DNA of 64,000 nt from an uncultured Saprospiraceae bacterium (GTDB lineage: Bacteria; Bacteroidota; Bacteroidia; Chitinophagales; Saprospiraceae), in assembly GCA_937928045.1 (NCBI GenBank), contig CALFWO010000020.1, forward strand, positions 62,001 to 126,000. Direction: 5' to 3'. The notes beneath the pieces were generated by a model, which saw nothing but the letters and a program-made list of their open reading frames with translations, was not told where the DNA came from and did not search any database. A program made the position numbers and the translations under genes. This document shows positions 35,353 to 44,931 of the stretch, one piece after another. Every line of letters starts with the position of its first letter. The stretch's first letter is position 1.

Positions 35353-37860
35353 TTAATTCTGTTGAGGTCGGTAAATGAATCTTGTAGTAATGTACTCTTG
35401 TGTCCAAGTAATTGGCAAGTTGGCATCCTTAATCAATTGAGGTAAATAGGCATCGATAGAAAAGTTCATTCGACTATTTAAAGCATAACCAACTCCGCAA
35501 TCTATACCAATATCCTGAGCCTTTTCATTAAAATAAATGTTCGACTGAAGTCCTGCTTTAAGTGCTACTTTGCCAAAAACATATTCGTAATTGCATTTTA
35601 CAATTCCAATTTCAGAAAATGCTTGTTTTTCATTATTCTCAAAATCGAACCAACGGCTGCCCAATACTGAAAGAATATGTTTGTTATTTAATAACAGTTG
35701 CCCTGAATAATTCAAGGAAAAAATATTTTGGTTTGATTCTAATTCTGCCAAACTGACTTCACTTAGTGAATTTGTGAATCCAAGAGAATTATGAAGGATT
35801 AAATCTGATTTTACCACTTGATGATCAACCGATAAGGCATAATTCCATAAATTATAACCATCTTGATCATTTCCTAAAATATTATATTTGATTTGGGAAG
35901 GAAATGCTGAAGCATTAATGGAAATATTCTTTGTCGGAGTAATTCTAACAATTCCAATGGCAGTAAATTCATTGATGGATGCGTTCAATAGAGATGTTTG
36001 CTGAATTGATTGTTCTTTTCTCACCTCAAAATTCAAATTCAACCATTCAAGGACTTGTCCATTTATACCCATCAAAAATCCAGCTCTTCCTCGTCTAAGA
36101 AAAGGGTTACCCAAAGTTAAATAGTTTTCACCTACTTGAAATATTCCTGCATCTAAACTAATCGGTAGTTTTTTAAAACCTTGTCTTAATCTAATCTCTC
36201 CAGCAAAATTGGTCAATTTGTTTGTAGCAAATGTTTCTTGAAAACTTGATTCAATGACCCTGGTTAATGAATAAGAAATTTGCGCAATAATTTCAGTGCT
36301 CTTAGTCAACTTAGAAGTAGAATTGAACGAAAATACTTGATTCGATCTTTCAGGGAAAATCGCCAGCGAAGTATTTTCATTATGATTTTCCTTTACGCCT
36401 AAGAAAGAAAATCCAATATCATTTTTCGTATTAAGTTCGTAATTCACTTTCGCAAAAAATAGATCCTTATCATTCCTGTTGAAACTCAAACCAGCCCCTA
36501 GAAAAGGTAAAAAAGAAAAATTAAAACGTTGTCGACCAACAGCTGTAGATATTAATAACTTATTTTGACGATAAGCGAATTGAAGTCCATTGAAATTTAA
36601 GTATTTCGCCACTAACCAGTGTTCATTTAAATTTCCTTGGCCAAGTGACAATTGTTCGAAATTACTAACTACTTTTTGAAATTTAGATATCATTTTATTA
36701 TCAGTCAGATATTGCTTTAAAGAATCTTGACTAATATTCTCATCCATAAGCATCAACCCTTTACTTTTCCAACCTTCCTTTATCTGCTTTAAAGAATCAC
36801 CGTAATATGAACTCCTTACCTTCCAAGCATTTTGGTATTTGCTTAACAATGTATCTATGCCTTGGGATCTTAGCGCATGCTCAAGGTATTTTTCTTGATC
36901 AATACTATCCAATTGACTTAATGAACTTTTGTATTGCTCAATTTTAAATGGAGCACCGTATAATTTCTCTTTATACTTGGCCAAGCTAACATTCATGATG
37001 GTATCTTTTCGGATACTATCGATTAGTGGTTGGAATTTAGGGTGATTTATTATCTTTTGGATGGTAGAAAATTCTAATTCTTTTTCCCAAACTTTCAATT
37101 CATCTGGCGATAAATTTTGCAACGCAACAAATTTATCTGACCATTTTCCATCCAATTTTTTCTCAAGTATTTGCTGGCCTTTCAACTCGAACTGCTCTTG
37201 TAATGTTTCAGTAGGATTGCTTACATCCATTATTCTTGTTTGATCGGTCAAATTCTCCTCTAATTGAGCCCTTCTATCTTCGAACCTTTTAATTCCTGCC
37301 GCTAGATTAAAATTATTGATATCCGGCAAATTATCCTTGAATTGAGTACGACCTCTTTGAATTAAATTGTCCAAATATTGCTGCGGATTCAATTGTAAAT
37401 CAACAGTGCTCAAAGCCAAATTGAATTCACCATTGAGTCTTTTGATATCAACAGATATATTAAACGGCATATTTGACTGATTGCTTGGAAAACCAATCTT
37501 TATAGAACTCAAATTAGTGTGTTCAATCCTTTTTTCATCAATTCTGGTTTTTAAATAATTGTGACTAATTTCTGTATAGGTTTGGTTGAGTAAAATATTT
37601 TTTATTTTTGAAGGAACATTTTTATGTTTCACTTTTGTTTTTAGCAGAGTGACTACTCCGTGTTCCTTTAGTAATGCCAAAGAATTTTGGTCTAAAAATG
37701 AAGAAAGAGTATCAATATATTCGATTTTTTTCTCGTCAACTAAGTTATTTAACATGTCAATCGAAAGGTCAAATTCTAACGAATCTAGTTCCAATTCATT
37801 TGTTTGCCCAATTAGAAAAAAAGGCAAAATTAAAACCAAATTTGTAAATAGAATTTTCAA
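35353..37860 (-). CDS. Outer-membrane beta-barrel-like protein with helical N-terminal half, RHS operon
   Basis: An 835-residue protein beginning at a TTG codon: an in-frame stop lies upstream and the signal peptide (LFTNLVLILPFFLIGQ) begins at once, so TTG is the only sensible start. Residues ~20-400 are charged and mostly helical (LQEQFELKGQQILEKKL, LSPDELKVWEKELEFSTIQK). From ~410 to the end there are many amphipathic strands (FNFSFLPFLGAGLSFNRND, LFFAKVNYELNTKNDIGFSF, MNFSIDAYLPQLIK), as in an outer-membrane barrel of 20 or more strands. I know no named family with this shape. Located upstream of the RHS genes in the same operon, it could be the outer-membrane exit or anchor for them (inference). 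Confidence 0.6.
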   Translation of the reverse strand: MKILFTNLVLILPFFLIGQTNELELDSLEFDLSIDMLNNLVDEKKIEYIDTLSSFLDQNSLALLKEHGVVTLLKTKVKHKNVPSKIKNILLNQTYTEISHNYLKTRIDEKRIEHTNLSSIKIGFPSNQSNMPFNISVDIKRLNGEFNLALSTVDLQLNPQQYLDNLIQRGRTQFKDNLPDINNFNLAAGIKRFEDRRAQLEENLTDQTRIMDVSNPTETLQEQFELKGQQILEKKLDGKWSDKFVALQNLSPDELKVWEKELEFSTIQKIINHPKFQPLIDSIRKDTIMNVSLAKYKEKLYGAPFKIEQYKSSLSQLDSIDQEKYLEHALRSQGIDTLLSKYQNAWKVRSSYYGDSLKQIKEGWKSKGLMLMDENISQDSLKQYLTDNKMISKFQKVVSNFEQLSLGQGNLNEHWLVAKYLNFNGLQFAYRQNKLLISTAVGRQRFNFSFLPFLGAGLSFNRNDKDLFFAKVNYELNTKNDIGFSFLGVKENHNENTSLAIFPERSNQVFSFNSTSKLTKSTEIIAQISYSLTRVIESSFQETFATNKLTNFAGEIRLRQGFKKLPISLDAGIFQVGENYLTLGNPFLRRGRAGFLMGINGQVLEWLNLNFEVRKEQSIQQTSLLNASINEFTAIGIVRITPTKNISINASAFPSQIKYNILGNDQDGYNLWNYALSVDHQVVKSDLILHNSLGFTNSLSEVSLAELESNQNIFSLNYSGQLLLNNKHILSVLGSRWFDFENNEKQAFSEIGIVKCNYEYVFGKVALKAGLQSNIYFNEKAQDIGIDCGVGYALNSRMNFSIDAYLPQLIKDANLPITWTQEYITTRFIYRPQQN

Positions 37861-37871
37861 TTTTATTTGAA

Positions 37872-39227
37872 TTAATTAACTTCAATTATAACTTCATATT
37901 CGTCTTTTCCATATATCCTATTACCTCCTCCAACCTCCAACATCTCACCAAACTGAAAGTCAATTGCTTGAGGAGAATTAAAAGAAGAATCAATAGATTC
38001 ATATTTGACAGAAAGTAAGTAATATTCATTATCACAATTAAGTTGAGAATTATTTTCAAAATTTGAATACCAAAAGCTGGCTATTCTTCCTTTTGAAACA
38101 ACACTATCACCGTCCAACACAACCGAAGAGCCTTTTAAATCTAAATCAGGATTAGCATTGATAGTGTTAAGTTCGAATTTATTTTTATTTAAAAAAATAT
38201 CCACCATCAAGAATTCAACTTTCAAATTAGATTTTAATTTTATATGAATTTCATTTTCATTAGCTGATTTAATGGATTTATTATCCACTATTAAATCCGA
38301 TTTTTCCAACACATTTGGACTATCAGCGTTAGTTGTTTGGCCGTCAATCATTAATTGAAAATCTCCACCTCCAATACAACCAGAAACGTTTCCTTTTTTA
38401 ATAAGCCAAAACCCATAGTTAAATAAATCGCAATTATTGACAATTGAACTAACTTCCCATTTTTTAACTTCATCGTTCCAAGAACAGGAATCAAGATATT
38501 CGTAATCAATATGATTTAAAGTTAATTCCGCCTCCATAGGAAACCTTTTAGACAAAATTGAATCTTCCGTTTTATTCCAATAGTCATTAATAAAAAAAGG
38601 ATCCGGGTGCAAAATTGTATTGGTAGAAATTAGTCTTGGCAACAGCTGCCAACTAGGAAAATTATAAATTGAATCAGAGTTTCCTCCTACACATTGTGCT
38701 AAAACGTCAGACATCAAATTTAAATCGCTTGAATCTATAACCCCACTGTAGTCAAAGTCAGCTGCTATCTTCGCGTAAGGGCAATTTTGATGTTCAGTAT
38801 CATTTAAAATTTGTTGGAACACAGATAAATCGAATGGCGTTAGTCCAAAACAAGGGCTTGAAAGTGGATTGTCATTAAATCTTTCAGGTAAATTGGCGAA
38901 ATATTTTATGTAGCCAGAGTCTGGTAAAACTGCATCAAACAAACCATCATTTTGACTTGTGTCAATATAAATATTTGAAGTATCTGAAAGATCAATTATA
39001 GAAATAATAACATCTTCAATTCCAACACCTTCCGTCCAAGAATCACAATCTAGCATTGAGAGCGGCCTTCCTTCCCATCCTGGAGCACAGAAATAATAAA
39101 CATTAGCAGGAATAGTATCAGACAAAAGAATCGAAGAAATCGATTCTGAATTTTTCTTTTGTAGACCATAGTGGAATCCCAAAATAGAGATTACCACTAC
39201 TGGGAGGAGTAGGAGTTTCGTTTTCAT
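37872..39227 (-). CDS. Secreted protein with dockerin-like EF-hand pair, first gene of the RHS operon
   Basis: A protein of 451 residues from the ATG at 39227, where the signal segment begins (MKTKLLLLPVVVISILGF); a longer frame starts at 39245. Two EF-hand-like repeats are visible at ~residues 125-185, the clearer being AADFDYSGVIDSSDLNLMSD, like the dockerin-type modules of Saprospiria surface proteins. The C-terminal ~150 residues are beta-rich and may be cohesin-like (VEFLMVDIFLNKNKFELN). It lacks an obvious T9SS tail. A calcium-bound dockerin-like pair beside a cohesin-like domain hints at a scaffold or docking part. It is followed after 11 nt by the barrel gene and appears to open the operon. 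Confidence 0.6.
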   Translation of the reverse strand: MKTKLLLLPVVVISILGFHYGLQKKNSESISSILLSDTIPANVYYFCAPGWEGRPLSMLDCDSWTEGVGIEDVIISIIDLSDTSNIYIDTSQNDGLFDAVLPDSGYIKYFANLPERFNDNPLSSPCFGLTPFDLSVFQQILNDTEHQNCPYAKIAADFDYSGVIDSSDLNLMSDVLAQCVGGNSDSIYNFPSWQLLPRLISTNTILHPDPFFINDYWNKTEDSILSKRFPMEAELTLNHIDYEYLDSCSWNDEVKKWEVSSIVNNCDLFNYGFWLIKKGNVSGCIGGGDFQLMIDGQTTNADSPNVLEKSDLIVDNKSIKSANENEIHIKLKSNLKVEFLMVDIFLNKNKFELNTINANPDLDLKGSSVVLDGDSVVSKGRIASFWYSNFENNSQLNCDNEYYLLSVKYESIDSSFNSPQAIDFQFGEMLEVGGGNRIYGKDEYEVIIEVN

Positions 39228-39245
39228 TTCTACAATTATAAACAT

Positions 39246-39715
39246 TCAAATTGTTATATCCAAAAGGATTACAATATATATTCAATATTAAAATTCCTAA
39301 TAAACATACTGTTATTAAGAAGGCTTTTAAACAGACATATTTGATATTAAAATTTAGTTTCTAAATCCAAGCCGAAATAACTACACAATATTAATCGCAA
39401 AGTGTAATTAAATCGAACTGGCTAGTCTAAATTAATAACGTTTAGAAAGTTATCGCTCGAATTAAATCAAGCAACATCTATCTACTGATTGCTTTAGTTG
39501 TCTAGAAACTAAATTGAGTAAATAATTTTGATTTGAAAAACTATAATTATTGAATGGCTATCATGGACTATTAAACGACGGCGTTTTGAGATTGAATAAT
39601 TACTAGAAAAGAAAAAAATATCTATTCAACCATTATTCTCCGAATAAGGCAACCATGCTATTATTTGATTTCTTTTATTGAGATGTTAATTAAGGGAATA
39701 AACTTTTTTAAAGTA
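39246..39715. other. A/T-rich gap upstream of the RHS operon
   Basis: About 470 nt without a gene, between the first RHS-operon gene and the 3' end of proline dehydrogenase. It must contain the start of the RHS operon and the end of the preceding run. I could not find a convincing TAnnTTTG box near 39245 or a hairpin with a T-run after 39716. Confidence 0.5.
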
Positions 39716-40921
39716 TCACAACCCTCTCCTATTCATCTCCGATTTAATCATCTTATACTCTCTACTCATGTCCCCAGTAACCGTAGAATTTTCTTGTGCT
39801 CTACGAATTAAATATGGAATGACTTCTTTGATAGCACCGTAGGGAACATACTTCGCGACATTGTACCCAGCATGGGCCAAGTTAAAGGTCATAGCGTCAC
39901 TCATGCCATAGAGTTGGCAGAAGTTTAGATGTGGATGATTCTTTGGAATACCTTTCTCATTGATCAATTTAGCTTGCAACAATGCGCTATCCGCGTTGTG
40001 TGAAGCATTGCAGGAAGCCATCTCTAGGTAGTTGTCTACGCAGAAGCGAACTGCGGTATTGTACATGTCGTCGGTTACTTCTTTTGACGGATTTATTGGA
40101 TCTCTATAGTTCAGTTCTTCAGCTCGTTCTCTTTCTTTTTCCATGTACGCTCCGCGAACTAATTTTGCACCCAGCATAAATCCTTCTTTTTTGGCAAGAT
40201 CAAAGGAATCAAATAGAAAACTGAGTCGATCTGTTCGATACATTTGAAAAGTATTGTAAACAATTGCTCTTCCTTTATTGTATCGCTTCATCATCAGCAA
40301 TACTAAATGATCGATGGTATCCTGAATCCAAGTCTCTTCGGCATCAAAAAATATTCCTACATTCTTCTCTGCTGCAACGTGACAAAGGGCATCTATTCTT
40401 TTGAGAACGTTTCTATATTCTGACCTTAGCTTGCTATCCAAACTATCTGAATTTTGAATGTGCTCCAAAAGACCGAATCTTGCCAATCCTGAAATCTTAG
40501 TACTGATGATTGGAACTGGTGCATTGTCTGCTGCAAATTCTATTGCACGGATACACTCGTTCATGGTATTATTAAATGCCGCTTCGCCCGTTTTGGCTTC
40601 GGCACCATAATCCAATATGGTTAAAGTATTATTGGCAAAGAGATGATCAATATTTTCTTGACATTCCAAGAGTGTAGTTCCTCCAACGAATTGATCAAAA
40701 ATGGTGCTTTTGATAATGCGCTCCACGAAAGGCAATCTAATCTTTAAAGCGAACAAACCAAGATTCGAAGCGATATCCACCATCCATTTCTTATTCATGG
40801 TGCTGAATACGAAAGCAGTTTTCTTCAAAGCCTTGTCTGTTTTGTTAGAAAAGGCAATTTCAGTATTTGAAAAATCCACTGGTAATGGATCTGCTTTTAA
40901 ATCTTTTTCTTGTGTGTTCAT
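39716..40921 (-). CDS. Proline dehydrogenase (FAD)
   Basis: About 401 residues from the ATG at 40921. The frame extends to 40981, but that would overlap aroE by 41 nt, and the family's N-terminus fits the later start. It oxidises L-proline to pyrroline-5-carboxylate with FAD and passes electrons to quinones at the inner membrane. Visible signatures of the PutA/PRODH barrel are GIFFDAEETWIQDTID, GAKLVRGAYMEKERERA, ASCNASHN, QLYGMSD and the C-terminal helix YLIRRAQEN, whose paired Arg binds the proline carboxylate. The length is that of monofunctional enzymes; the P5C dehydrogenase domain is absent and must be elsewhere. It is the last gene of the gld-aroE run, 19 nt after aroE. Confidence 0.93.
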   Translation of the reverse strand: MNTQEKDLKADPLPVDFSNTEIAFSNKTDKALKKTAFVFSTMNKKWMVDIASNLGLFALKIRLPFVERIIKSTIFDQFVGGTTLLECQENIDHLFANNTLTILDYGAEAKTGEAAFNNTMNECIRAIEFAADNAPVPIISTKISGLARFGLLEHIQNSDSLDSKLRSEYRNVLKRIDALCHVAAEKNVGIFFDAEETWIQDTIDHLVLLMMKRYNKGRAIVYNTFQMYRTDRLSFLFDSFDLAKKEGFMLGAKLVRGAYMEKERERAEELNYRDPINPSKEVTDDMYNTAVRFCVDNYLEMASCNASHNADSALLQAKLINEKGIPKNHPHLNFCQLYGMSDAMTFNLAHAGYNVAKYVPYGAIKEVIPYLIRRAQENSTVTGDMSREYKMIKSEMNRRGL

Positions 40922-40940
40922 AACATCATTAAGTACTTGC

Positions 40941-41690
40941 CTACTTATTCCAAATTTCCCAAGCTGCTTCTGCTTGCGCATGCAGCATATCTAAACCATT
41001 TCTCGTGGAGCAACCTTGCGCTTCTCCTTTGGCCAAAAATACTGTTTTCTCTGGATTATATACCAAATCAAATAAAGACTGTTTAGCAGTTAGCAAATGG
41101 TAAGGAATTTTCGGAAATAACTCCGCTTTTGGGAATGTTCCAACGGGAGTTGTATTGACAATAAAATTGTATTGAGTAATTAACTTTTCGTCGATATCGT
41201 CATACCCCAATGCCCCATTATTCTTTGATCTAGAGATCATTTTGAAAGGTATGTTCTTGCGATCCAATACATACTTAACAGCCTTGCTTGCTCCACCTGT
41301 GCCTAAGATCAATGCTCCGGTCACCTTCAATGTTTTTTCCTCCACAAACTTTTCGAAAGACTTCTGAAAGCCAATCGCATCAGTATTGTATCCGATCATT
41401 CGACCATCTCTGATGTCAATGGTATTTACTGCCCCAATCTCCAGAGCAGTTTCATCCAAACCATCCATAAAGTGCATCACCGATTCCTTGTAAGGGATAG
41501 TCACATTAAGGCCGACCAAGTTGTCATTATCCCGTTTCAATATATTTAAATAATAATCCGTATAAATCGGAAAGCTATCGTAGCGATGATCGTCTAATCC
41601 TTCGTCTTCAAATTTCTTAGTGAAATATGCTTGGGAAAAGCTATGTGCCAAAGGTCTGCCGATTAGACCAAAAAGTTTGGATTTACTCAT
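40941..41690 (-). CDS. aroE: Shikimate dehydrogenase
   Basis: About 249 residues from the ATG at 41690, chosen because the protein then starts MSKSKLFGLIG; it overlaps the preceding gene by 8 nt (ATGAGTAA). It reduces 3-dehydroshikimate to shikimate with NADPH in aromatic amino-acid synthesis. Seen motifs: shikimate-binding GLIGRPLAHSFS (Ser17, Ser19), NVTIPYKESV with the catalytic Lys, GAVNTI, GYNTDAIGF with the catalytic Asp, and the nucleotide loop LGTGGASKAV. The length is slightly under the usual 260-290. It stands apart from other aro genes here. Confidence 0.93.
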   Translation of the reverse strand: MSKSKLFGLIGRPLAHSFSQAYFTKKFEDEGLDDHRYDSFPIYTDYYLNILKRDNDNLVGLNVTIPYKESVMHFMDGLDETALEIGAVNTIDIRDGRMIGYNTDAIGFQKSFEKFVEEKTLKVTGALILGTGGASKAVKYVLDRKNIPFKMISRSKNNGALGYDDIDEKLITQYNFIVNTTPVGTFPKAELFPKIPYHLLTAKQSLFDLVYNPEKTVFLAKGEAQGCSTRNGLDMLHAQAEAAWEIWNK

Positions 41691-42627
41691 GAATATTTTG
41701 TTCTTCTTGGTTACCGAATTTTTCAAAAATAAAAACTGAAATGAATCCTAAAATTGCTGCGATAATTGAAAGCAATAAAAATGTTTCGCCTTCGTAAATA
41801 TTAGGAAGAACTGATTTTTCTAAGAATGGAACTTCCTCACCAGATGAATTTATTCTTGTCGAAATCGTATTTCTCCAAGGCCAAATTTTATTCAATGACC
41901 CGAGCATAAATCCGGTTAAAATTGCTAAAGTTATGGATTTGTAATTTTTAAAAGTCCAGGATAGAATTCTCGCAAAAGTGGTCAGGCCAAACAAACAACC
42001 CAACGAAAAAACACCCATTACTACAAGTCCGCTCGTATCAAATGTGCTTAGCACATTTTTTACCACTGGTAAAATATAACTATACATTCCCATGATGAGC
42101 AAAATGAAAGAGCCAGATATTCCTGGTAGTATCAATGCGGAGATTGCAATTGCTCCAGAAAGAAATACGAACCATAAGGCTTCGTTTCCTGAAGCAGGGC
42201 TGACCATGGTCAACCAAAATGCTAGAATCGTTGCTCCAACGAAACCTAAAATCTCTTTAGCTTTCCAATATTCAACTTGACGAGCGATATAAATCACCGA
42301 GCTTACAATTAATCCAAAGAAGAAAGCCCAGATAATTGGCGGATAATTTTCTAGAAAATGGGAGACTACCAAAACGCCAAAAACAATTCCCATGACCATT
42401 CCAATTCCTAGCGGCAATAAAAATGGACCATTAATTTGTTTCCAACTGGCAGCTACGCCTTCTTTTCTTAGTGTTGTAAAAAGTTGAGGGGCGAATGCTT
42501 TGATACTATCCAGTAGTTTTTCGTAGATACCGGTAATAAATGCGATGGTTCCTCCGGAGACGCCAGGGATAGTCTCAGCGATTCCCATAGCCATGCCTTT
42601 TAAGGCAATAATGACATGATGTTTCAT
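41683..42627 (-). CDS. popT: DUF368 membrane protein, undecaprenyl-phosphate transporter family
   Basis: A 314-residue polytopic inner-membrane protein with about eight hydrophobic spans. The N-terminus has the family signature KGMAMGIAETIPGVSGGTIA, and a related inverted copy, SALILPGISGSFILLIMGMY, occurs in the middle, giving the two-fold repeat of DUF368. Members of this family (PopT) recycle undecaprenyl phosphate to the inner leaflet for cell-wall and surface-glycan synthesis. It is overlapped by aroE and lies 41 nt after an S1/P1-like gene. The symbol rests on family membership. Confidence 0.85.
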   Translation of the reverse strand: MKHHVIIALKGMAMGIAETIPGVSGGTIAFITGIYEKLLDSIKAFAPQLFTTLRKEGVAASWKQINGPFLLPLGIGMVMGIVFGVLVVSHFLENYPPIIWAFFFGLIVSSVIYIARQVEYWKAKEILGFVGATILAFWLTMVSPASGNEALWFVFLSGAIAISALILPGISGSFILLIMGMYSYILPVVKNVLSTFDTSGLVVMGVFSLGCLFGLTTFARILSWTFKNYKSITLAILTGFMLGSLNKIWPWRNTISTRINSSGEEVPFLEKSVLPNIYEGETFLLLSIIAAILGFISVFIFEKFGNQEEQNIHE

Positions 42628-42668
42628 GCCCCAAAATTAGTGATTATAAAGGGAAAAATTGGGTTTAT

Positions 42669-43922
42669 TTAGTTCTCGTGCGCACGAGTTTTGATTGGTT
42701 TGCCATTATTGGGTTTTGGTTCTTCAGAAGGTCCTATTTCCGCAGCAACTCCGACGAATCTATTTAGATTGGGACGGCCTCCATCCACCCAGCAAGTGTA
42801 CCACACTTCGCCAACAGCTTTGATTGATGCCTGCATGCGCTCTTCCACCATTCCTCCCATGGCTTCATCGAAAGCTCGAGAATATTCTTCGCATTGTGTC
42901 TTTATATTTTGACCATTTCTATCCGTGTAGCAATTTTGCAAATCCACTGGGAATTCCTGACTTAATCTTTTTTCAATATTCAAAACAGAATCCACCAATT
43001 GACTACTGGTTAGAACGATATCCCAAAAATACTCTTTGGGATCTACAATGTATTGTGCACCACCGACCATGTAGTCCCATTCTTTATCTGCAAACAGTTC
43101 AGGAATTCGGCTTTCCCAAAAGCCATGAATACCTACTTGGTTTGTCAATTGTCCATTGTAATTTTCTGTGGTATGCAATGGAACATGAGCATCTCCAATG
43201 TAGTGACCAAAGTCTGCTGAAAGTCTTAAAATTTTATTGACATCGGCAGATTCAAATGCTCTTGTCAATTTATTTTTCATGGTCAACATGTAATATGGTA
43301 AGATACCATATTCAGAAAAGTGATCAACGATATAAACTCTTTTTGCTTTGGTTGGCAGTTCAATTCCTAATGTTGATTCTACGACCTTTTTCTCGATAGA
43401 CCACTCGTCTTCGTAACGTTGTTCATTGTAAAATATACTGTCTCTAAACAATCTCAAAAGTTGAGGGTAAAGGTATTTGATTTGAGAATTTTGTCTTTTA
43501 GGGGAAAAACTGAGTGTATCAGTCCCCCAGCCTTCTGCAGCTTTGTTCAGTACATCTATGGTGTCATTTTTTGAACTTACCACAAATAATTGAGCATGTC
43601 TTAAAATAGCTTCCGAATAATCCCTTGGAACATCATTAAAAGGATATTCTCCCCAATGATCAATGTCAATATAATGTCTAATGGCTTCATACTTGGTAGA
43701 ATATCTACGTTTATCTGGATCTACAGCATGATCGGTAATGTATTCAATATTAGCTTTATAAAATCCAAAAAGCGATTGTGGCAAAGTAAATACCGCTAGT
43801 CTATTAATTCGCTTGTGACCAAAGAAACCCCATGCATCGGTTTTAAGCGGGCTGGTGCTTGATTGAAAAACTAGGAATCCAATCAAAAGCAAAGGAAGGT
43901 ATACAGCTAATTGTTTTTTCAT
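42669..43922 (-). CDS. S1/P1 nuclease / zinc-dependent phospholipase C-fold protein
   Basis: A 417-residue exported protein (signal segment LLLIGFLVFQSS). It has the trinuclear zinc ligand pattern of the S1/P1 nuclease and phospholipase C fold: WGFFGHKRIN near the mature N-terminus, HYIDIDHW, GHYIGDAHVPLHTTENYNG (H-x3-D and a further His) and GIHGFWESRIPE (H-x3-E). Substrate could be single-stranded nucleic acid or phospholipid; the sequence does not decide. It is longer than typical P1 nucleases (~270 residues) because of insertions after the first His. Its ATG overlaps the stop of the DUF4340 gene by one base. Confidence 0.8.
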   Translation of the reverse strand: MKKQLAVYLPLLLIGFLVFQSSTSPLKTDAWGFFGHKRINRLAVFTLPQSLFGFYKANIEYITDHAVDPDKRRYSTKYEAIRHYIDIDHWGEYPFNDVPRDYSEAILRHAQLFVVSSKNDTIDVLNKAAEGWGTDTLSFSPKRQNSQIKYLYPQLLRLFRDSIFYNEQRYEDEWSIEKKVVESTLGIELPTKAKRVYIVDHFSEYGILPYYMLTMKNKLTRAFESADVNKILRLSADFGHYIGDAHVPLHTTENYNGQLTNQVGIHGFWESRIPELFADKEWDYMVGGAQYIVDPKEYFWDIVLTSSQLVDSVLNIEKRLSQEFPVDLQNCYTDRNGQNIKTQCEEYSRAFDEAMGGMVEERMQASIKAVGEVWYTCWVDGGRPNLNRFVGVAAEIGPSEEPKPNNGKPIKTRAHEN

Positions 43923-44926
43923 TATTGAAAAAATGAATCGTAGGATCTAAACAACCCTGAATGCGCTTGATGTTGTGTAAGGTAAATATCTTTATCATCA
44001 ACTTGCACATAATATCTCATTAATGCATCAGATGCTCCACGCGGGTTACCGTCTTCATCAGTGAATTCGTTTACAACGACTATAAATTTGATTCTCGATT
44101 CTTGGCCATCAGTAGTATTGACTTTAAAATGCGCAAACGGAACAAGCGCCATCAAAGAATCTGGATTGCTCAAATTATTTTTAAAATCTTCGGCAATTTT
44201 ACTTTCAAATTCACTAAGATAAGCACCAACCATACTTTCGTTTGGCTTGCCTGGTAGAACTTTAGTGAACTTATCCAAAGGCGTAACTTTGTCTACTCCA
44301 TCCTTTCGATCTAAGCGAAATGACTTGTTCTTTTGTTTTGGATAAACGACTTCCACTGATTCTATTTCTTCTGGTTTAAATCTCATGAACGAACGATCTC
44401 TCCATTCGTCTCCCTTTAATTCAAACATGGTTCTCAGTTCGCCCACAAAACCAGGAATATTCATAATCTGTGGATTGTCAGAACCTTCTTTTATCATATA
44501 GCTGCCTTCATGATCACGAGCATTAGGCCCAACATAAAAAGTCAACATATTTTTATCGCTCTTATCGTATATTTCTACTTTGATTCCATTACTAGCAAAT
44601 GATTGAACAATATTTTTCGCTTCTGGCGCACTCAACAAATATTTATGTTCAACTTCTCTAAGTATTTTTAAAATAAAACTAACCGGATACTCCCTTAATC
44701 TTTGTCCTTCTGGGTTTTCCCAGTGATCGCCTTTTCTCAGCAGTGTACTTTGGTTTCCTTTTCTATCCGCGATAAATATCTTATAAACTTCATCGGTGTT
44801 TTCGATATTAAAATCTGTATCAAAGCTATGATCAAAAGTTCCATTAGGTTCTTCCTTACTCAGCAAAAAATAACTACCGATACCTAGGGCTAAGAATAAT
44901 ATTAGTAAAATAACTGTCCTGTTCAT
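43922..44926 (-). CDS. DUF4340 protein of the gld ABC-transporter operon
   Basis: A 334-residue protein with a single N-terminal membrane segment (VILLILFLALGIGSYFLL) and a periplasmic region that fits DUF4340 repeats (DHWENPEGQRLREYPVSFIL, LTFYVGPNARDHEGSYMI, EWRDRSFMRFKPEEIESVEV). DUF4340 proteins often accompany GldG-type ABC systems, and this one follows gldG after 5 nt. It is probably an accessory subunit of that transporter; the molecular role is unknown. Confidence 0.8.
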   Translation of the reverse strand: MNRTVILLILFLALGIGSYFLLSKEEPNGTFDHSFDTDFNIENTDEVYKIFIADRKGNQSTLLRKGDHWENPEGQRLREYPVSFILKILREVEHKYLLSAPEAKNIVQSFASNGIKVEIYDKSDKNMLTFYVGPNARDHEGSYMIKEGSDNPQIMNIPGFVGELRTMFELKGDEWRDRSFMRFKPEEIESVEVVYPKQKNKSFRLDRKDGVDKVTPLDKFTKVLPGKPNESMVGAYLSEFESKIAEDFKNNLSNPDSLMALVPFAHFKVNTTDGQESRIKFIVVVNEFTDEDGNPRGASDALMRYYVQVDDKDIYLTQHQAHSGLFRSYDSFFQ

Positions 44927-44931
44927 AAGCT

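Noticed and set aside
42675-42688. Perfect palindrome CTCGTGCGCACGAG as a terminator or operator
   Set aside because: It lies inside the last codons of the S1/P1-like gene, has no loop and no T-run, and codes for normal residues.
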